A stretch of DNA of 64,000 nt from Ampelocalamus luodianensis (lineage: Eukaryota; Streptophyta; Magnoliopsida; Poales; Poaceae), in NCBI GenBank assembly GCA_036346255.1, contig CM070633.1:10974001-11038000 (forward strand). Direction: 5' to 3'. A model generated the notes under the pieces. That model was not told the origin of the DNA, searched no databases, and saw only the letters and a list, made by a program, of their open reading frames with translations. The translations under genes and the position numbers were made by a program. Shown one piece after another: positions 44,874 through 57,696 of this stretch (position 1 is the stretch's first letter; each line of letters begins with the position of its first letter).

Positions 44874-46524
44874 GGACATTTCCTAGAAAGTTGTAGTGGA
44901 CGTCAATAGCTTTCAATGAAGAGCTAGATCGTAATTTTTGGATCTCTGTAGCGAAAGTTATGAATTTAATGGTGCGGCTGTTCTGCAACCCTGTTAGTTT
45001 TTGGACAGGCTTTAGTAATCTGACCTTTGCGATCAGTTAAAGAGAGAATTAGAGGATCTCAGTATAACGAAAGTTGTAGATAATTGTCGTAGATTTCAGA
45101 TAAGCACAAGAACACGAAATTTGGATAAACGAGCTGAAAGTTATGATAGATTTAGTGTTCTGTCCAGAGAACCTGACGTGAAAATTGATGATTTGTTAAA
45201 CAGCTTAAAAGGGATAGTGGATGGCCGAATAAGGGAAGCTCACTAACTAGGTTTAGTTGGAAAATTTGATAACATTTCAATGAAGTCCAAGAACACATAA
45301 TTTGGACCCCTGTACAAAAAGATATGAATTTTAGAACATGACTGTTTACAGAGGGCTCAGATCAGCATTTAGGGAATTTAAGTCGGGATTGCGTTGCAAG
45401 CCTCTGCTAGTTTGTGTTTTCTTTTATAATTCTTGTGGTTCATTACTGTGGTATTAGTTTATATTCTTAATGTATTAGGTGGGGGATTGGTACCGGAGGC
45501 AGCACCGTCTTCACGTCCTCCATCCTCACACGGTTAAGGCAAGTGCATTGTTTGATTCGTAGTTGTGATTGATTGGTCATGTTTGTGTGTTTTTTTTCGA
45601 TATGTGATAGCATAGCGAGATTGTTGGCATGATGATGGTTTAAGATTGGTGGATGCTCCAAATATGCCTATGCTCTATCGTCGTATGATGTTATCGTCTT
45701 GTGGTAATTTGATGATGATTAAATGATGAGCATGTGCATATTGAGATCATGTTGAGGCTTGCTCACGTGGTGACCAAGTATGTTTTCCTTTGAGATCCCT
45801 GTCATGAATGTGACGGGCCCGAGATCCCCACACTCGAGTGTGGGCTTGAGGTCCCCATTACTTGCGGAGTAATGGGCAACTGGTCCCTGTGCTTGCGAGC
45901 ACGGGCATGGGTATGCAGCGACGGTTGCATATTTTGCATTACCAGTAAAATGCAAAAAAGAGATAAAGAGAAAGGATCCTTGAGCATTGCATTTGCATGT
46001 GAGATGTTTTATTGATGCATTTCTGGCTATGGATGCTGATGTTATATCTTTTGTGGTATGCCTTTATTTTGTACTTGCTGAGTCTATGGGCTCACTGTTG
46101 CTTTCATTATTGTTTTAGGTACCCAATTCAAGAACGGCATGCATGGGAGGGAGTAGACTTGATTTGGATTCACTCACTGCCACTCATCTGTAAAGTTGAT
46201 TAAGTTTTAGTCGTACCTTAATAGTTTAGCACACTGCTTAAGGATTGATTATGATTATGCCTCATGTAATGGATTAAGTGTAATAATGATGAGTAGTGTA
46301 ATTAGGACTCCTTTGGATATGCTAGTTGATTAGTATGTTTTAAACGCCTATTGATGATTCTGGATGTTGGATTATTTGTTTATGATTTATCTAAATGTTG
46401 GAACCTCCGTGTAGTTAACTTTATAAAGGAGGTTATGTCAAAATTTGGTAGTTTGAACTTGGTTTTGAATTATTTAATGTTAGTTTAGTAGCATTCCAGG
46501 CTCACGTTGGGCTGAGGTGTTACA
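44874..46524 (+). repeat. Y 5' LTR, second part
   Basis: Matches 51220-52875 closely (few substitutions per 100 bp). Ends GGTGTTACA. Contains the stem-loop array at 45758-45955. With 37148-37683 it makes about 2.19 kb, the same size as the 3' LTR. Confidence 0.92.
45758..45955. repeat. Stem-loop array in Y 5' LTR
   Basis: Same architecture as in Z and W, in the opposite direction: CTTGCTCA/TGACCAAG (one mismatch), CCCTGTCA/TGACGGG, CCCACACT/AGTGTGGG, CCCATTACT/AGTAATGGG, CCCTGTGCT/AGCACGGG (one G-U pair), TATGCA/TGCATA, GCATT/AATGC-like around a TTACC core. Spacers carry GGTCCC or GATCCC. Confidence 0.9.
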
Positions 46525-46526
46525 GT

Positions 46527-46538
46527 TGGTATCAGAGC
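46527..46538 (+). promoter_or_regulatory. Primer-binding site of Y
   Basis: TGGTATCAGAGC, two bases after the LTR end at 46524. Confidence 0.92.
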
Positions 46539-49500
46539 GGGTTGTAGGTCCGTGGTGAATAGATTAACGACTTAGGTAACTTAGCTTGTTAAAATTTACT
46601 AATGATTAAATAACTGAAAACCTGACACACTGGTGCACAGTAGGATGGGGTGGGTCAAGCATTGCATTTACGCTTCTGTTATGTTGTATTGATGATTCCT
46701 GTTATGAGTTGATCTTACATACCTATAACATGATTCTATGATTAATATGAGTGAGAGTAGCCCATGTTGAGAGGATTGAGGTCATGGTTGTGGCCCTAGG
46801 CTTTACCAGGTTACACCATTGTTCGTGGTAAGAGAAAAAGGATGTGGTTACCTCAGATATCTTAGTACATGCGTTGATAGTGAGTGTTTTTAGAAAAAAA
46901 AAATTGTTCACTTCCTTGAATTGAATTTGGTCAACTCTTGTCCAATTGTGGTTGATGAATTTCCATGGATCGATAGTTCGTTGTAGTTGATGGGTTTCTT
47001 TGAGAAAGGTTGATATGTTTTTATTGTCTTAACTTGTCCCTTAAAACAATTATTGTTTTTCCTATTGTTGAGTTATTCTTGTGGCTGGTGGACTTGGTTA
47101 GTTGTCAATACTGACTTTTGTATTGGAGTTTCATCTTTCTTACTGGAAAGTATGACCCATTTATTTCACTTGATGATTTGGATAATGAAAGTTTCCTTTT
47201 GCAAGTCCTGTAGTACGTGGAAGTTTTGATTCAATGTATCTCTTTTGGGTATCTTGAGTGTTGAAGTTGAAAGGTTCTTTTATGAAAGAAAATGCTAAAC
47301 CCTTTAGAGATGTCGTCTCGTGGATAAGTGAGAGATTATAATTGGAGAAATTAGTGGATATGATATGAGTTATCAAGTTGGGTCTGTAGTGTGGTGTATA
47401 ATCGATCCTAACTAAGATCACTGGAAGGAAAGTTGATTAATTTGATGGTGCCATATAGTAGTTCTTGTTGAACTGTGATTAAGGGTATGGTTAAACCTAA
47501 TTGGAATCAATAGAGTTATTAAAAAGGTGTGGAACTTTGATGAAAAGGTTGATCATTAGAGTCATTTAGTTTACTAAACTTGTTAGATTATTTGGTTTCA
47601 ATGGATTAATCTAACTGTGTAGGAAGGGAAATATAAGGATGTGTTTGATCGTTGTCTTAATAGATGATAATATGTAATTATCTTTAATTGGCTATTTGAT
47701 GATCTTATTTTTGCTCATGAGAAGGCAAATAGAGAAAGGACCATCAATTTCGTCTATGATTGAATAATCATCAATGGTTTAGGATGGGATTTAATAGGTG
47801 ACCTGTGTTTGTATGATGGTGAAATTGTCGGATCATAGTATGTCTTTGATGAAAGGGATTTGGTGTAATCTTTTAAATTTTATAGTAGATTCTCTCTAAA
47901 AAAAGTGGTTGCTGTAGTGAGGTTATAAGAATTTGGTGTACTCTCATTTGAGGATGAGATGATAAAGTGATATGTAACAGTTTGGTCAGCTTTTGGGGAC
48001 TTATAAAGGAAGGGTTGATGATAACGAACCTTGTTAAGAGTGAATTATTCTTGATGTTAGTAATAAGGTCTACAAAAGATTGTGACGCGTTGGAGTGGTG
48101 ATGATTTTTCTAGAGAGAAAGTAAATTGATTGTTTTAATAACGGTTAAATGAAATGTTTGGAGTTTTGTATTCGTGATCTTTTGGGGGTTCATGATTTAT
48201 GTAGTAGATGAAATTAGTTGAGCAATGTGACATATGGAAAGGTTCCGTTTGGTTCTGAAGTGATGAATGTGATTTGGTATTAAAGGCATCTCTTGTTTGG
48301 TTTGGCAAGTAATGTTGTAATCAAAGACTTAAGAGTTTCTTGGGATTGCATAGCAATGTTTTATTAAGATTTTTGGAGGTGGAAAAAAAATTCTTCGTGT
48401 GGGACTTGTGCCCTCGACTGTGGACTCGTATTTTGTTTTCTGAGATCACTACTATTTGACTATTTCTCTTGGTCTCGTGCTCACTTCGAAGAGACACGAT
48501 TTCTTGTGCGCTGAACCTTGTATTAGTTTGTCTCTTCCTTTTTGAGAAAGGAATTAACCAACTTGTGTTGCCGAGTCTTCTAATGTGTAATTTGGCGACT
48601 GGTGGGTGGTGGACAAGTATATGATAGTGGTGAAATTTTAGGGACCAATCCATTTGAAGAGCAGTATAAAGTGAATTAGTTTCGATTTACAACACCTGGA
48701 GAGAATTCTATTTAAATGGAAAGTTGTCGATGAGATAGAAGTGATTAGTGTTACAACTAGTGGAACCTATGGCGAATTATGATCCAGTAACCTTTGTCCA
48801 TGTTGGAATATTGGGATTATCAAAATTATGGATTTTGATAAATTATTAGAGTATCACAATTGGATATTTAGTATGATTGTGCAGAAGAGTTGTGGTGGTG
48901 AAGTTTAATGGGAGTAGTGGTGTGGAGGAACCTAAGTGTCAAGCTAATTAATGGGATATCAGAAATTGTTGAGCTATTGTCAAGTATGACTCAGCCTCAG
49001 TAAGTAACCCTATGGGAGTTAAATTATTTCTAAGGATGTCTTGGTCAAAGGATATATTTATTTATTGACCTTAGTGATTGGGTATATTTGAATGTTGGTT
49101 AATCAGTTAGGGTTTTGCGAACGAGTATATTGTGGTTGTGTAACAGAATTGGATTGGTGTGGATTAGAGAAGGACTAAGACTTGTGAAATAAATCGCCTT
49201 GGGGCGGTTACTTGATTAGTGAGGAACGTGGATGTTAATGATTGAGATTATTGTTGAGCTATGTGAAATTTTAGTAAATGAATTTGAAGATTTCCTATCA
49301 ATCATACCAGAAATTCATTGTAGGAGACTTCGAGGTTGATTTTAGGCTTTGCATTCTCATGTTAGAACCTTGGATGTCAATGATTATGTGTAGAGATGGT
49401 ATAATAAGAGTGGATTCCGAGTAGTGGGATGATCATTGATAGTATCCTTTGAGGCTAATATATGAGAGTGTGTGATGTGAATTTCAAATTGCTCATCCTT

Positions 49501-50669
49501 AACGGATTAAGGGATGTGATCGTGGGAGAAATCTATTGAGTTGTGTTGGAAATTATTTTGACAAGTAATTCATTCGGTAGGGAAGTTGGCTAGAGTACGA
49601 TATTGTGGATTGGAAGAGTCTCCCTGCATAAGTTTGGATTTTGTGTTCGGTAGAGCATAGGTTTGAGGTTGCCAATTTAAGAGAAATGAGTTACTGTGTC
49701 ATGTGATGATTTGGGATCCTATGGTTTAAGAGAAAGTTAAATTCTTAAAAGAAATATTGTGGTAAAGGGTATGATCTTGGATAGTGAGATGTTTTCTTAG
49801 TTCTTACTTGAACTATGTGGTTATGACGGATGTCAATTACAATTGAGATGGTTCTTGTCGGTATGTGTGATTCCTTCCAGAAAAAAAATGGTTAAACTGG
49901 TTTTTTTTTAGTGATTTCGCTTTTGGCTTGTGTGGCATTTATTTCTAAACTGCCTACTTGGGAAGTGGAAGAGTTTCATGACAAATCTTTTGATTTTTTT
50001 TTTTGGATTTAACTCTTTTAGTAAGGATTTGGAAATGCGTGTTGCGGTGATACCCTTTTGTTTTCAATTTGGATTACGTCTTTAAAGTAGTTTGTTTTAA
50101 AACAAGTTTCATTGTGCCTCCCGGGTTAAAGGAGGTGCTCATTGTCAAAGTGAAGAGATCGAATGATACAAGGAACAAGAGTTCTATTTGTTATGCACAA
50201 GTTTTGTGGTTTGGTACCAAAGGGAATGTTGCCCCAAGGTACATTGGTTGTGTCTGGAAGTTACGGAGATTTGGGAGATAGCGTATCACTAGGACCATTT
50301 GGAGTCCTGGCGTGTAGCACGGAATGTTTTGTATGACCTTTTGTCGAGGGAGTATTGGAGAAATCTGGAGGGTAAAGTTTCCTTAGAATAGTTAACCCAC
50401 GGGTAAGACCGTGCCTTCGAGACGTGTCCGTCGTGACTCTTGAAAGGTTAGGACAAGTAGTAGGCGTATGTAGCGTCGATGCGTCAAGGTGTTTTGTCGC
50501 AGCAGACCGAGAGAGAGGCCACTTGGGAATTTGAATCTCGCATGCGCGAGCAATATCCGGAGTTATTCACAGCAGTTCATGGCAATGTTAATAAGTTTTA
50601 GTTGTGATCATCTCTTTGGCGTAAACGTGATTAGAATTCGGGGTCGAATTCCATTTAAGGAGGGTAGAA
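46539..50669 (+). other. Interior of Y, essentially non-coding (LARD-like)
   Basis: About 4.1 kb with no frame over about 110 codons and no recognisable gag, protease or RT. Only the 3' end retains pol traces: WFGTKGNVAPRYIG (about 50208-50255, integrase C-terminal domain) and EREATWEFESRMREQYPELF (about 50508-50570, chromodomain tail). The polypurine tract AAGGAGGGTAGAA at 50657-50669 is intact. Primer-binding site, polypurine tract and both LTRs are well kept, as in large non-autonomous derivatives mobilised by related elements. Confidence 0.75.
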
Positions 50670-52875
50670 TGTAATACCCCAAATGTATTCGAGAGAGAAG
50701 AAATAAATTAGAGACAAGGACCAATTAGAAAAGTGTTTTAACAGGAGATTAGAGGGGGATTTACGCATAATTTCGACAACTTGGGCTATGGGCTTCCAGC
50801 CCACAGTATTTAGGCCCATGAGGGGCTGACTACCAATAAAAAAAGGAAGAAAACCCTAGAAGTGGTACTGTAGCATGGCGTGCTACAGTACCCACCGCCG
50901 CTACAGTACTGTGAACAGTAGCTACCCCAATTGGAGGAAGAAGACGATCACCTAGGAGATCGATTGGCCAAGAAGAAGGAGATCGCTGGAGGTGCCCGTC
51001 TGTTGGAGGAGGGAGAAGGTGAGGGGAACAGGACCATCTTTGGGGGGAGAGTTCGCTGGTGGGTGCTCTCCGTGCCCGGCAATTGGTTTGTCAAGGGTAA
51101 TCCCGTTTTCCCCTCGTTTAGATGTTTTAGCGCCTAACTATTCTTTGCCGGCAGTTCTGTCACCTCAGGGAAGATCACATTAGAGGGACGATTTGATATA
51201 GTTAAGTGCGGATTCAGTTTCGGACATCTCCTAGAAAGTTGTAGAGGACGTCAATAGCTTTCAATGAAGTGCTAGATCGTAATTTTTGGATCTCTGTAGC
51301 AAACGTTATGAATTTAATGGTGCGGCTGTTCTGCAACCCTGTTAGTTTTTGGACAGGTTTTAGTAATCTGACCTTTGCGATCAGTTAAAGAGAGAATTAG
51401 AGGATCTCAGTATAACGAAAGTTGTGGATAATTATCGTAGCTTTTAGAGAAGCACAAGAACACAAAATTTGGATAACCGAGATGAACGTTATGATAGATT
51501 TAGTGTTCTGTCCAGAGAACCTGACGTGAAAATTGATGATTTGTTAAACAGCTTAAAAGGGATAGTGGATGGCCGAATAAGGGAAGCTCACTAACTAGGT
51601 TTAGTTGGGAAATTTGATAACCTTTCAATGAAGTCCAAGAACACATAATTTGGACCCCTGTACGAAGAGATATGAATTTTAGAACATGATTGTTTACAGA
51701 GGGCTCAGATCAGCATTTAGGGAATTTAAGTCGGGATCGCGTTGCAAGCCTCTGCTAGTTTGTGTTTGCTTTTATAATTCTTGTGGTTCATTACTGTGGT
51801 CTTAGTTTATATTCTTAATGTATTAGGTGGGGGATTGGTACCGGAGGCAGCACCGTCTTCACGTCCTCCATCCTCACACGATTAAGGCAAGTGCATTGTT
51901 TGATTCGTAGTTGTGATTGATTGGTCATGTTTGTGTGTTTTTTTTCGATATGTGATAGCATAGCGAGATTGTTGGCATGATGATGGTTTAAGATTGGTGG
52001 ATACTCCAAATATGCCTATGCTCTATCGTCGTATGATGTTATCGTCTTGTGGTAATTTGATGATGATTAAATGATGAGCATGTGCATATTGAGATCATGT
52101 TGAGGCTTGGTCACGTGGTGACCAAGTATGTTTTCCTTTGAGATCCATGTCATGAATGTGACGGGCCCGAGATCCCCACACTCGTGGAGTGTGGGCTTGA
52201 GGTCCCCATTACTTGCGGAGTAATAGGCAATTGGTCCCTGTGCTTGCGAGCACAGGCATGGGTATGCAGCGACGGTTGCATACTTTGCGTTACCGGTAAA
52301 ATGCAAAAAAGAGATAAAGAGAAAGGATGCTTGAGCATTGCATTTGCATGTGAGATGTTTTATTGATGCGTTTCTGGCTATGGATGCTGATGTTATATCT
52401 TTTGTGGTATGCCTTTATTTTGTACTTGCTGAGTCTGTGGGCTCACTCTTGCTTTCATTATTGTTTTAGGTACCCAATTCAAGAACGGCATGCATGGGAG
52501 GGAGTAGACTTGATTTGGATTCACTCACTGCCACTCATCTTTAAAGTTGATTAAGTTTTAGTCGTACCTTAATAGTTTAGCACACTGCTTAAGGATTGAT
52601 TATGATTATGCCTCATGCAATGGATTAAGTGTAATAATGATGAGTAGTGTAATTAGGACTCCTTTGGATATGCTAGTTGATTAGTATGTTTTAAACGCCT
52701 ATTGATGATTCTGGATGTTGGATTATTTGTTTATGATTTATCTAAATGTTGGAACCTCCGTGTAGTTAACTTTATAAAGGAGGTTATGTCGAAATTTGGT
52801 AGTTTGAACTTGGTTTTTAATTATTTAATGTTAGTTTAGTAGCATTCCAGGCTCACGTTGGGCTGGGGTGTTACA
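50670..52875 (+). repeat. 3' LTR of Y
   Basis: TGTAATACCCC ... GGTGTTACA, 2206 bp, followed by ACGAC (52876-52880), which repeats 37143-37147. Contains TGCTACAGTA-type palindromes near 50870-50925 and a stem-loop array at 52106-52305. Confidence 0.95.
52106..52305. repeat. Stem-loop array in Y 3' LTR
   Basis: As at 45758-45955, but two stems pair better: CTTGGTCA/TGACCAAG is perfect, and CCTGTGCT pairs fully with AGCACAGG. CCCACACT/AGTGTGGG has a 5 nt loop instead of 2. Confidence 0.9.
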
Positions 52876-52880
52876 ACGAC

Positions 52881-53031
52881 GATGCAATCTACAATTCAAG
52901 GACGCAAAAACTGAAAAGAACAATGCGAGGCACAAATTGGTTTGGACGATGAACTAAGCCTATATTTTTTAGTGGTTTTGTGGACTGTAGGAAAAAAAAT
53001 TTCACCGAAGAACTGTAGCTCTGATACCACT
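52881..53031 (-). other. Leader of X beyond Y, with primer-binding site
   Basis: Continues X's leader after the Y insertion. The minus-strand primer-binding site TGGTATCAGAGC is at 53018-53029, two bases from the LTR. Otherwise non-coding. Confidence 0.85.
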
Positions 53032-53494
53032 TGATAAACCACGAAGGTCCTATTTTTGGCACGATCTTTCGATGAGAAGATACATTCGGTGGTAGTCGCT
53101 CAACTCTCGCGATCCTGGCTACAAACTCGTAAGGCTCGAAACCATGCAATCGCTGAACTGCTCGACAAGTCGTTATCAACCGTGCACGAATACCCGGTTG
53201 ACCTAATCACGAAGATCGATTCCTGCATACACCGAAGAAGCACGCAAGAACAGGGTAAATAAGTAATCTGAAATTGCAAATAGGAAGTGAATGTATTGAT
53301 AGGTGGGGTTCCGAAGAACAATGTCGCTGTTGATCTCGCCGACCAAGTGAACAAAGTATAAAGTAGCAAAGCTAAACTTTAATCAACAAAACCCACGGAA
53401 CAAAAAGGGTGGCGGCCATTATCTATAGGAGGAAGAGGGAGGGGTGGTGGTACTGTTTATGTGTGAATAGTGCCACGAGAACAGTACCCCGAAA
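53032..53494 (-). repeat. 5' LTR of X, outer end truncated
   Basis: + strand TGATAAACCACGAAGG ... CCCCGAAAC. Matches 32614-33077, roughly 7-8% different by eye, but lacks the last about 68 bp, so its outer end is lost. It is followed by a copy of 31898 onward, not by the sequence expected at X's insertion point. Confidence 0.85.
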
Positions 53495-53572
53495 CTTTTA
53501 TTTAGTGGCTGCTGGCCACTTGTTTCTGTTATACCGAATACTAGTGTTGTAAACCTTAATGTTATCTGTACG
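53495..53572 (+). repeat. Duplicate of T1 LTR tail (31898-31977)
   Basis: TTTTATTTAGTGGCTGCTGG and what follows match 31898-31977, ending in the T2 target site GTACG. Confidence 0.9.
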
Positions 53573-56500
53573 TGTAACATCCCAAGGTTATGTTACCAAA
53601 AATAAAGATAATAAAGTTACTGTTTTGTTGGAATTGCTGGAATTTAAAGAGTTTAATTGCTTTTCTTGATTTTTCTAAATTTCAAAAGTCAAAAATAAAA
53701 TTTATTGAGTTTTATGGCTCTTCTTTGGTTTTAAAGTTGAAAAGGAAAATCTAAGTATTTTTTGGATTTTTCTAGATTTTAAAAAGCTTTTCCAAAAGTA
53801 TTTTAAAGTTAAAATAAATTATCTGCAAAATTTATTACCAATATTAAGTTGGAACTATTTTATTTAAGTCCAAAATAACTCTACGATTTTTTGTGAATTT
53901 TTCTGGAATTTTTGGATTTAATTTGCTATTTTCTAAAGACTTTTTCAATTATCTGGATTATTTTAATTGCTAAATCATTTGGAAATCCTAAAACCCTCCT
54001 TGGGCTTAAACCCTCTCAGCCCAGCCCAAATCCCAGACGCACGCGGCCCACACGGCCCGCCTAGCTCACGCGCCCGCACCTCCCCCCCTTTCTCTCTCTA
54101 ACACGACAGGCCCACTCGTGAGCGCCTTCCTCTCATGCATGCCCACGCGTTTCCATCTCCAACCCTTTTCAGCCGTTGGATCAAAAACGGATGGCCCGAT
54201 CGCAATCGCCTGTTCGGAGGTCCGAACGTCCTCTTCATTGTGGACTATTCGATCTAAAATGGATGACCAGATCTTGACGACACTTTCGGAGGTCCGAATG
54301 TTCCCTACTTTATGGATCGTTCAATCTTAATCTAATGGCCCATGTGACACCCTTCGTTTCTTAGCCAGTTCGAACGGCCCATTCTTTGTGGACCGTTTGA
54401 TCTAGATCGAACGGCCAAGGTTCAACCACGTATCTTTTCCTTCCTTTGACTGCCATGTGGGGCCCACGCCTTCGTCTCCACCACCTTCGTCCTCCTCGTG
54501 AGGCACTCGACTCGGCTGCCATTTTTGCCCGCACTGAGCTCCGTCAACGCCACCATTTTCGCGCCCTCTCCTCACGTGGCCACGCGCACTCACTCCCACG
54601 CCTCACACCGCCCCCACTACTCCCTTGAACCCTTCTTTTCGCGCACGATTTCGACAGTTCGCCCACGATTTCGCAACCACCGCCGCGCACGATCTCTGCC
54701 ACCCCAGTATCCCTTGAGCCCTATAAAAGGGAGCCTCAGGTGCCCCGTTCTAACCTCATTCCATCACCGCCTCCCTCGTAGCACCTCCTCTCCTCAATCG
54801 CCGTAATTTTGAAGTTCGCTGGCGAGCACCGAAGCTCCTTTCATCGTCTTCTCCGGCGACGTCAAGCCTTCCCCAGCCGCTCCAACCTCGCCATCAGCTT
54901 CGCCTCGACGTCGCCTACCTCGTGCACGCTTCATCTTCGCCGGAGAACCTCAGGAACGCCATCGCCGCTGTTGACCTAAAACCACCGCTGCTAAACCTCG
55001 TCGCCGACGACCATGTCGTTGTGCCCTTGAGCAACTAAGATTTCGACGACTTTGGAGAGTCAGATTTCGATGTTGTTTGAGAGCCACCAGTCAAGCAAGG
55101 CAAGTTATACCTTTGATCATATTTGAGCCCAGTATTTTAAATTATTTAAATTATGTTTCAAATTATTATTGCATGCCTATTTAAATACAAATAATTTGAA
55201 TCCCTGTTTTAAAGCTTTATAGTTATTCCCTACTCCATTGTATAGCCATTTATTGTCAATATAGACCATATGGAGAACCATTCTGAAGGTGATATATATA
55301 TTGGAGATGGAAAGTGAAAATATTGGATTATGAGATTACATGATTGTTGAATATCAGATTATAGGAATAGTCTATTGATAAATATTGCAAAGACGGAATT
55401 ATTAGAAATTTAATTATAGAGATATATATTGAATGGATTATAGAATAACACGATCATCGGATATTAGATTATATGAATACATGACTCTTAGATTTTGATT
55501 ATACAATTGTTGGATGTTGAATTATAGGATTATATAATTATTGGAGATTGAATTCTAAGATTACATGATTATTATGGTTGGATTATAAAAATAACTAATT
55601 ATTGGATAGTGGATTTTAGAAATAGATAATTGATGACGTTGGATCAATAAAGATTGGATGATAGATAGATACCGTAGTCAAATACTGAATTATTAATGTT
55701 GGATTCTATAGATATATTGTTATCAGATATCAGAGTATCTGAAAATTTGATTATAGTATTACATAGTCATTGGATTGATGTTGAATTAGTAGAAATAGTT
55801 TATTTAGGAATAATGGGCTGACAGATATTGAATTGTAGAGACATTTAATTGTTGATATTGGATTATTAAAGATTATATTACAGAAATAGATAATCGTTGG
55901 ATGTGGAATTATCGAAAATTGGATTATAGGATTGCATAATCATCGGATTGATGGGTGCTGAATTATTTATTAAGAAATAATGGATTAGAGCACTGTTGAA
56001 TGTTGGATCGATAGAAGTCAGATCATAGAAATAGACTGATATGGTGGATACTAGACTAATTGATTTTGGAGTATAGGACCACATAATTGCTGAAGTTCGA
56101 ATTATTGGATTATGATCACAGTACGGATGGTTTACTTACTGGTCTCGTACTTGATAATTTTTATACATTGAATCCCTTACACCTTGTCAACTTAGATAAA
56201 ATCTAGTTGGTACGATAGTATGAACTAGGATCTTTTTGAGAAAAACTATGCTTAACCATGCTTAAACCAAAAATATTTTATTTGGGGAATTTCAGCCAAG
56301 AATCAAATGTTGTTTAAATTGTAGCCTTAGCATTGGTATGTCATGGGAGTTTTACAAATGCTTTGAAAAATGAGATAAAATCAAAAATAGGTTTGGACTT
56401 GGGCGAAACGGATGAATGATGGGTGTAGGTTTATGCACAGGCTTAATCTGGTTAAGATTAAGGCCTAGGGTTTATTTTGGAAAGTTGCCCAAGTCAGTTA

Positions 56501-57538
56501 AGGACCAGTCTTCGAGCCGCATCTTGCTAAGCCACATCGTACTACCACATGTCCTGAGTGGGCAAGACCTGGCTGACTAATTTGCAAAGTTTCACCGTGG
56601 TCGTTCCATCCGGTTGTGTGGGTGTCGGTCAGACAGTATGCCCACCTGACGCAAAAGGGGGCTCCCGGCGGATGGTCAATCCAAAGGAAGCGAAACCTTA
56701 GAGAGGAGGGATTGTGGTGGAATGGCGCATTGTAAAGGCCTTGTCACGTCTCTAGACTGCTTACCTAAGGTAGTGAGCGGTGGTATCGATGAATGCCAAA
56801 CAAACTAGAGAAGTCGTGTCTTGTGGGTAAAGCTGTACAACCTCTGCAGAGTTATTCAAATAGCCGTGTCCACGGTCATGGACATGCTTGGCAAAGCCAC
56901 TCAAAGTTAGACTTTGGTTTTATTTTTAAAAAATGATTTGGACAAATGATTTTGGATTTCTATTCAAATGGGATTTGGGCGGTTAGCCATGTGATAGGAG
57001 GGTATCCTTCACCATTCAATCATGGAGGTTATCCACAATATAAACTGTCATTTCAAAACTGATTTTAGATATAGTATAAAATGGGCTTGGAAATTAATAT
57101 GATTATTTAAACTGAAACTGCTGCTTTACGCAAAATAAACCCTACCAGTCTCATTTGTTTACCTTTTCCATGCATTATCATTTTTTAATTTTTGGGTGTA
57201 ACTTGCGAGCACGGTAGTAGTGCTCATACTTACTTTATGCAAACAAATTTCAGAGGAGAAGGACTTCGCTACCGATGTGGATCGTGACGACTAGGCCGCT
57301 ACCCCTAATCGATTGTCTGTGGTAGATCAGCTGGTCCCTACTATTGCTTCTTCATCTTCCGCTGTGTTATTTTATTGTTAGCCTGTAAGCCTCTCTTGTA
57401 ATAAACTCTGTTGGTTATTAATAAAGTTATGCGAATTATGGATGTTACCATATTTGTTACTGTGTGAACTAGCTACTGATCATAGGACTAGTTCAGAAAT
57501 GCACAGAGGGTTCGGGAGTGTTAATCCCGGGTCTTACA
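53573..57538 (+). repeat. Solo LTR of gypsy family T2
   Basis: Starts TGTAACATCCCAAGG, ends CCGGGTCTTACA; flanked by GTACG on both sides (53568-53572, 57539-57543). 3966 bp with no internal domain, so it is a solo LTR left by LTR-LTR recombination. TATA box CTATAAAAGGG near 54721. An AT-rich minisatellite lies at about 55265-56120 and the conserved core at 56821-56884. The GTGTCGGTCAGACAGTAT to GGGGGCTCC stretch (56620-56670) also matches, inverted, the LTR at 10123-13316, placing T2 in the same Tekay-like group. Confidence 0.9.
55265..56120. repeat. Degenerate AT-rich minisatellite in T2 LTR
   Basis: Roughly 35-45 bp units of the type TTGGATATTGAATTATAGGA followed by TTATATAATTA, strongly diverged, for about 850 bp downstream of the TATA box. 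Confidence 0.65.
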
Positions 57539-57696
57539 GTACGCCTTGTATGACTGTGTACAATGTTGTAATATGATGTGTGTACATTAATCTTTGATCT
57601 TGGGAATTATTGTATGACACACATCCAGGGACCTGGTGTTGGGTTCATTCCTTGTTAATAATAATTATACTTTCGGGTGTAATGCTTTAACTTGGA
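57539..57696 (+). other. T2 target duplication and remaining T1 LTR tail
   Basis: GTACG then CCTTGTATGACTGTGTAC, plausibly the T1 LTR tail interrupted by T2. The boundary with the following gag region is not clear. Confidence 0.5.

Noticed and set aside
46525..50069. Possible host gene or lncRNA gene inside Y
   Set aside because: No open frames, splice pattern or homology; flanked by primer-binding site and polypurine tract, so it is the interior of an LTR element.
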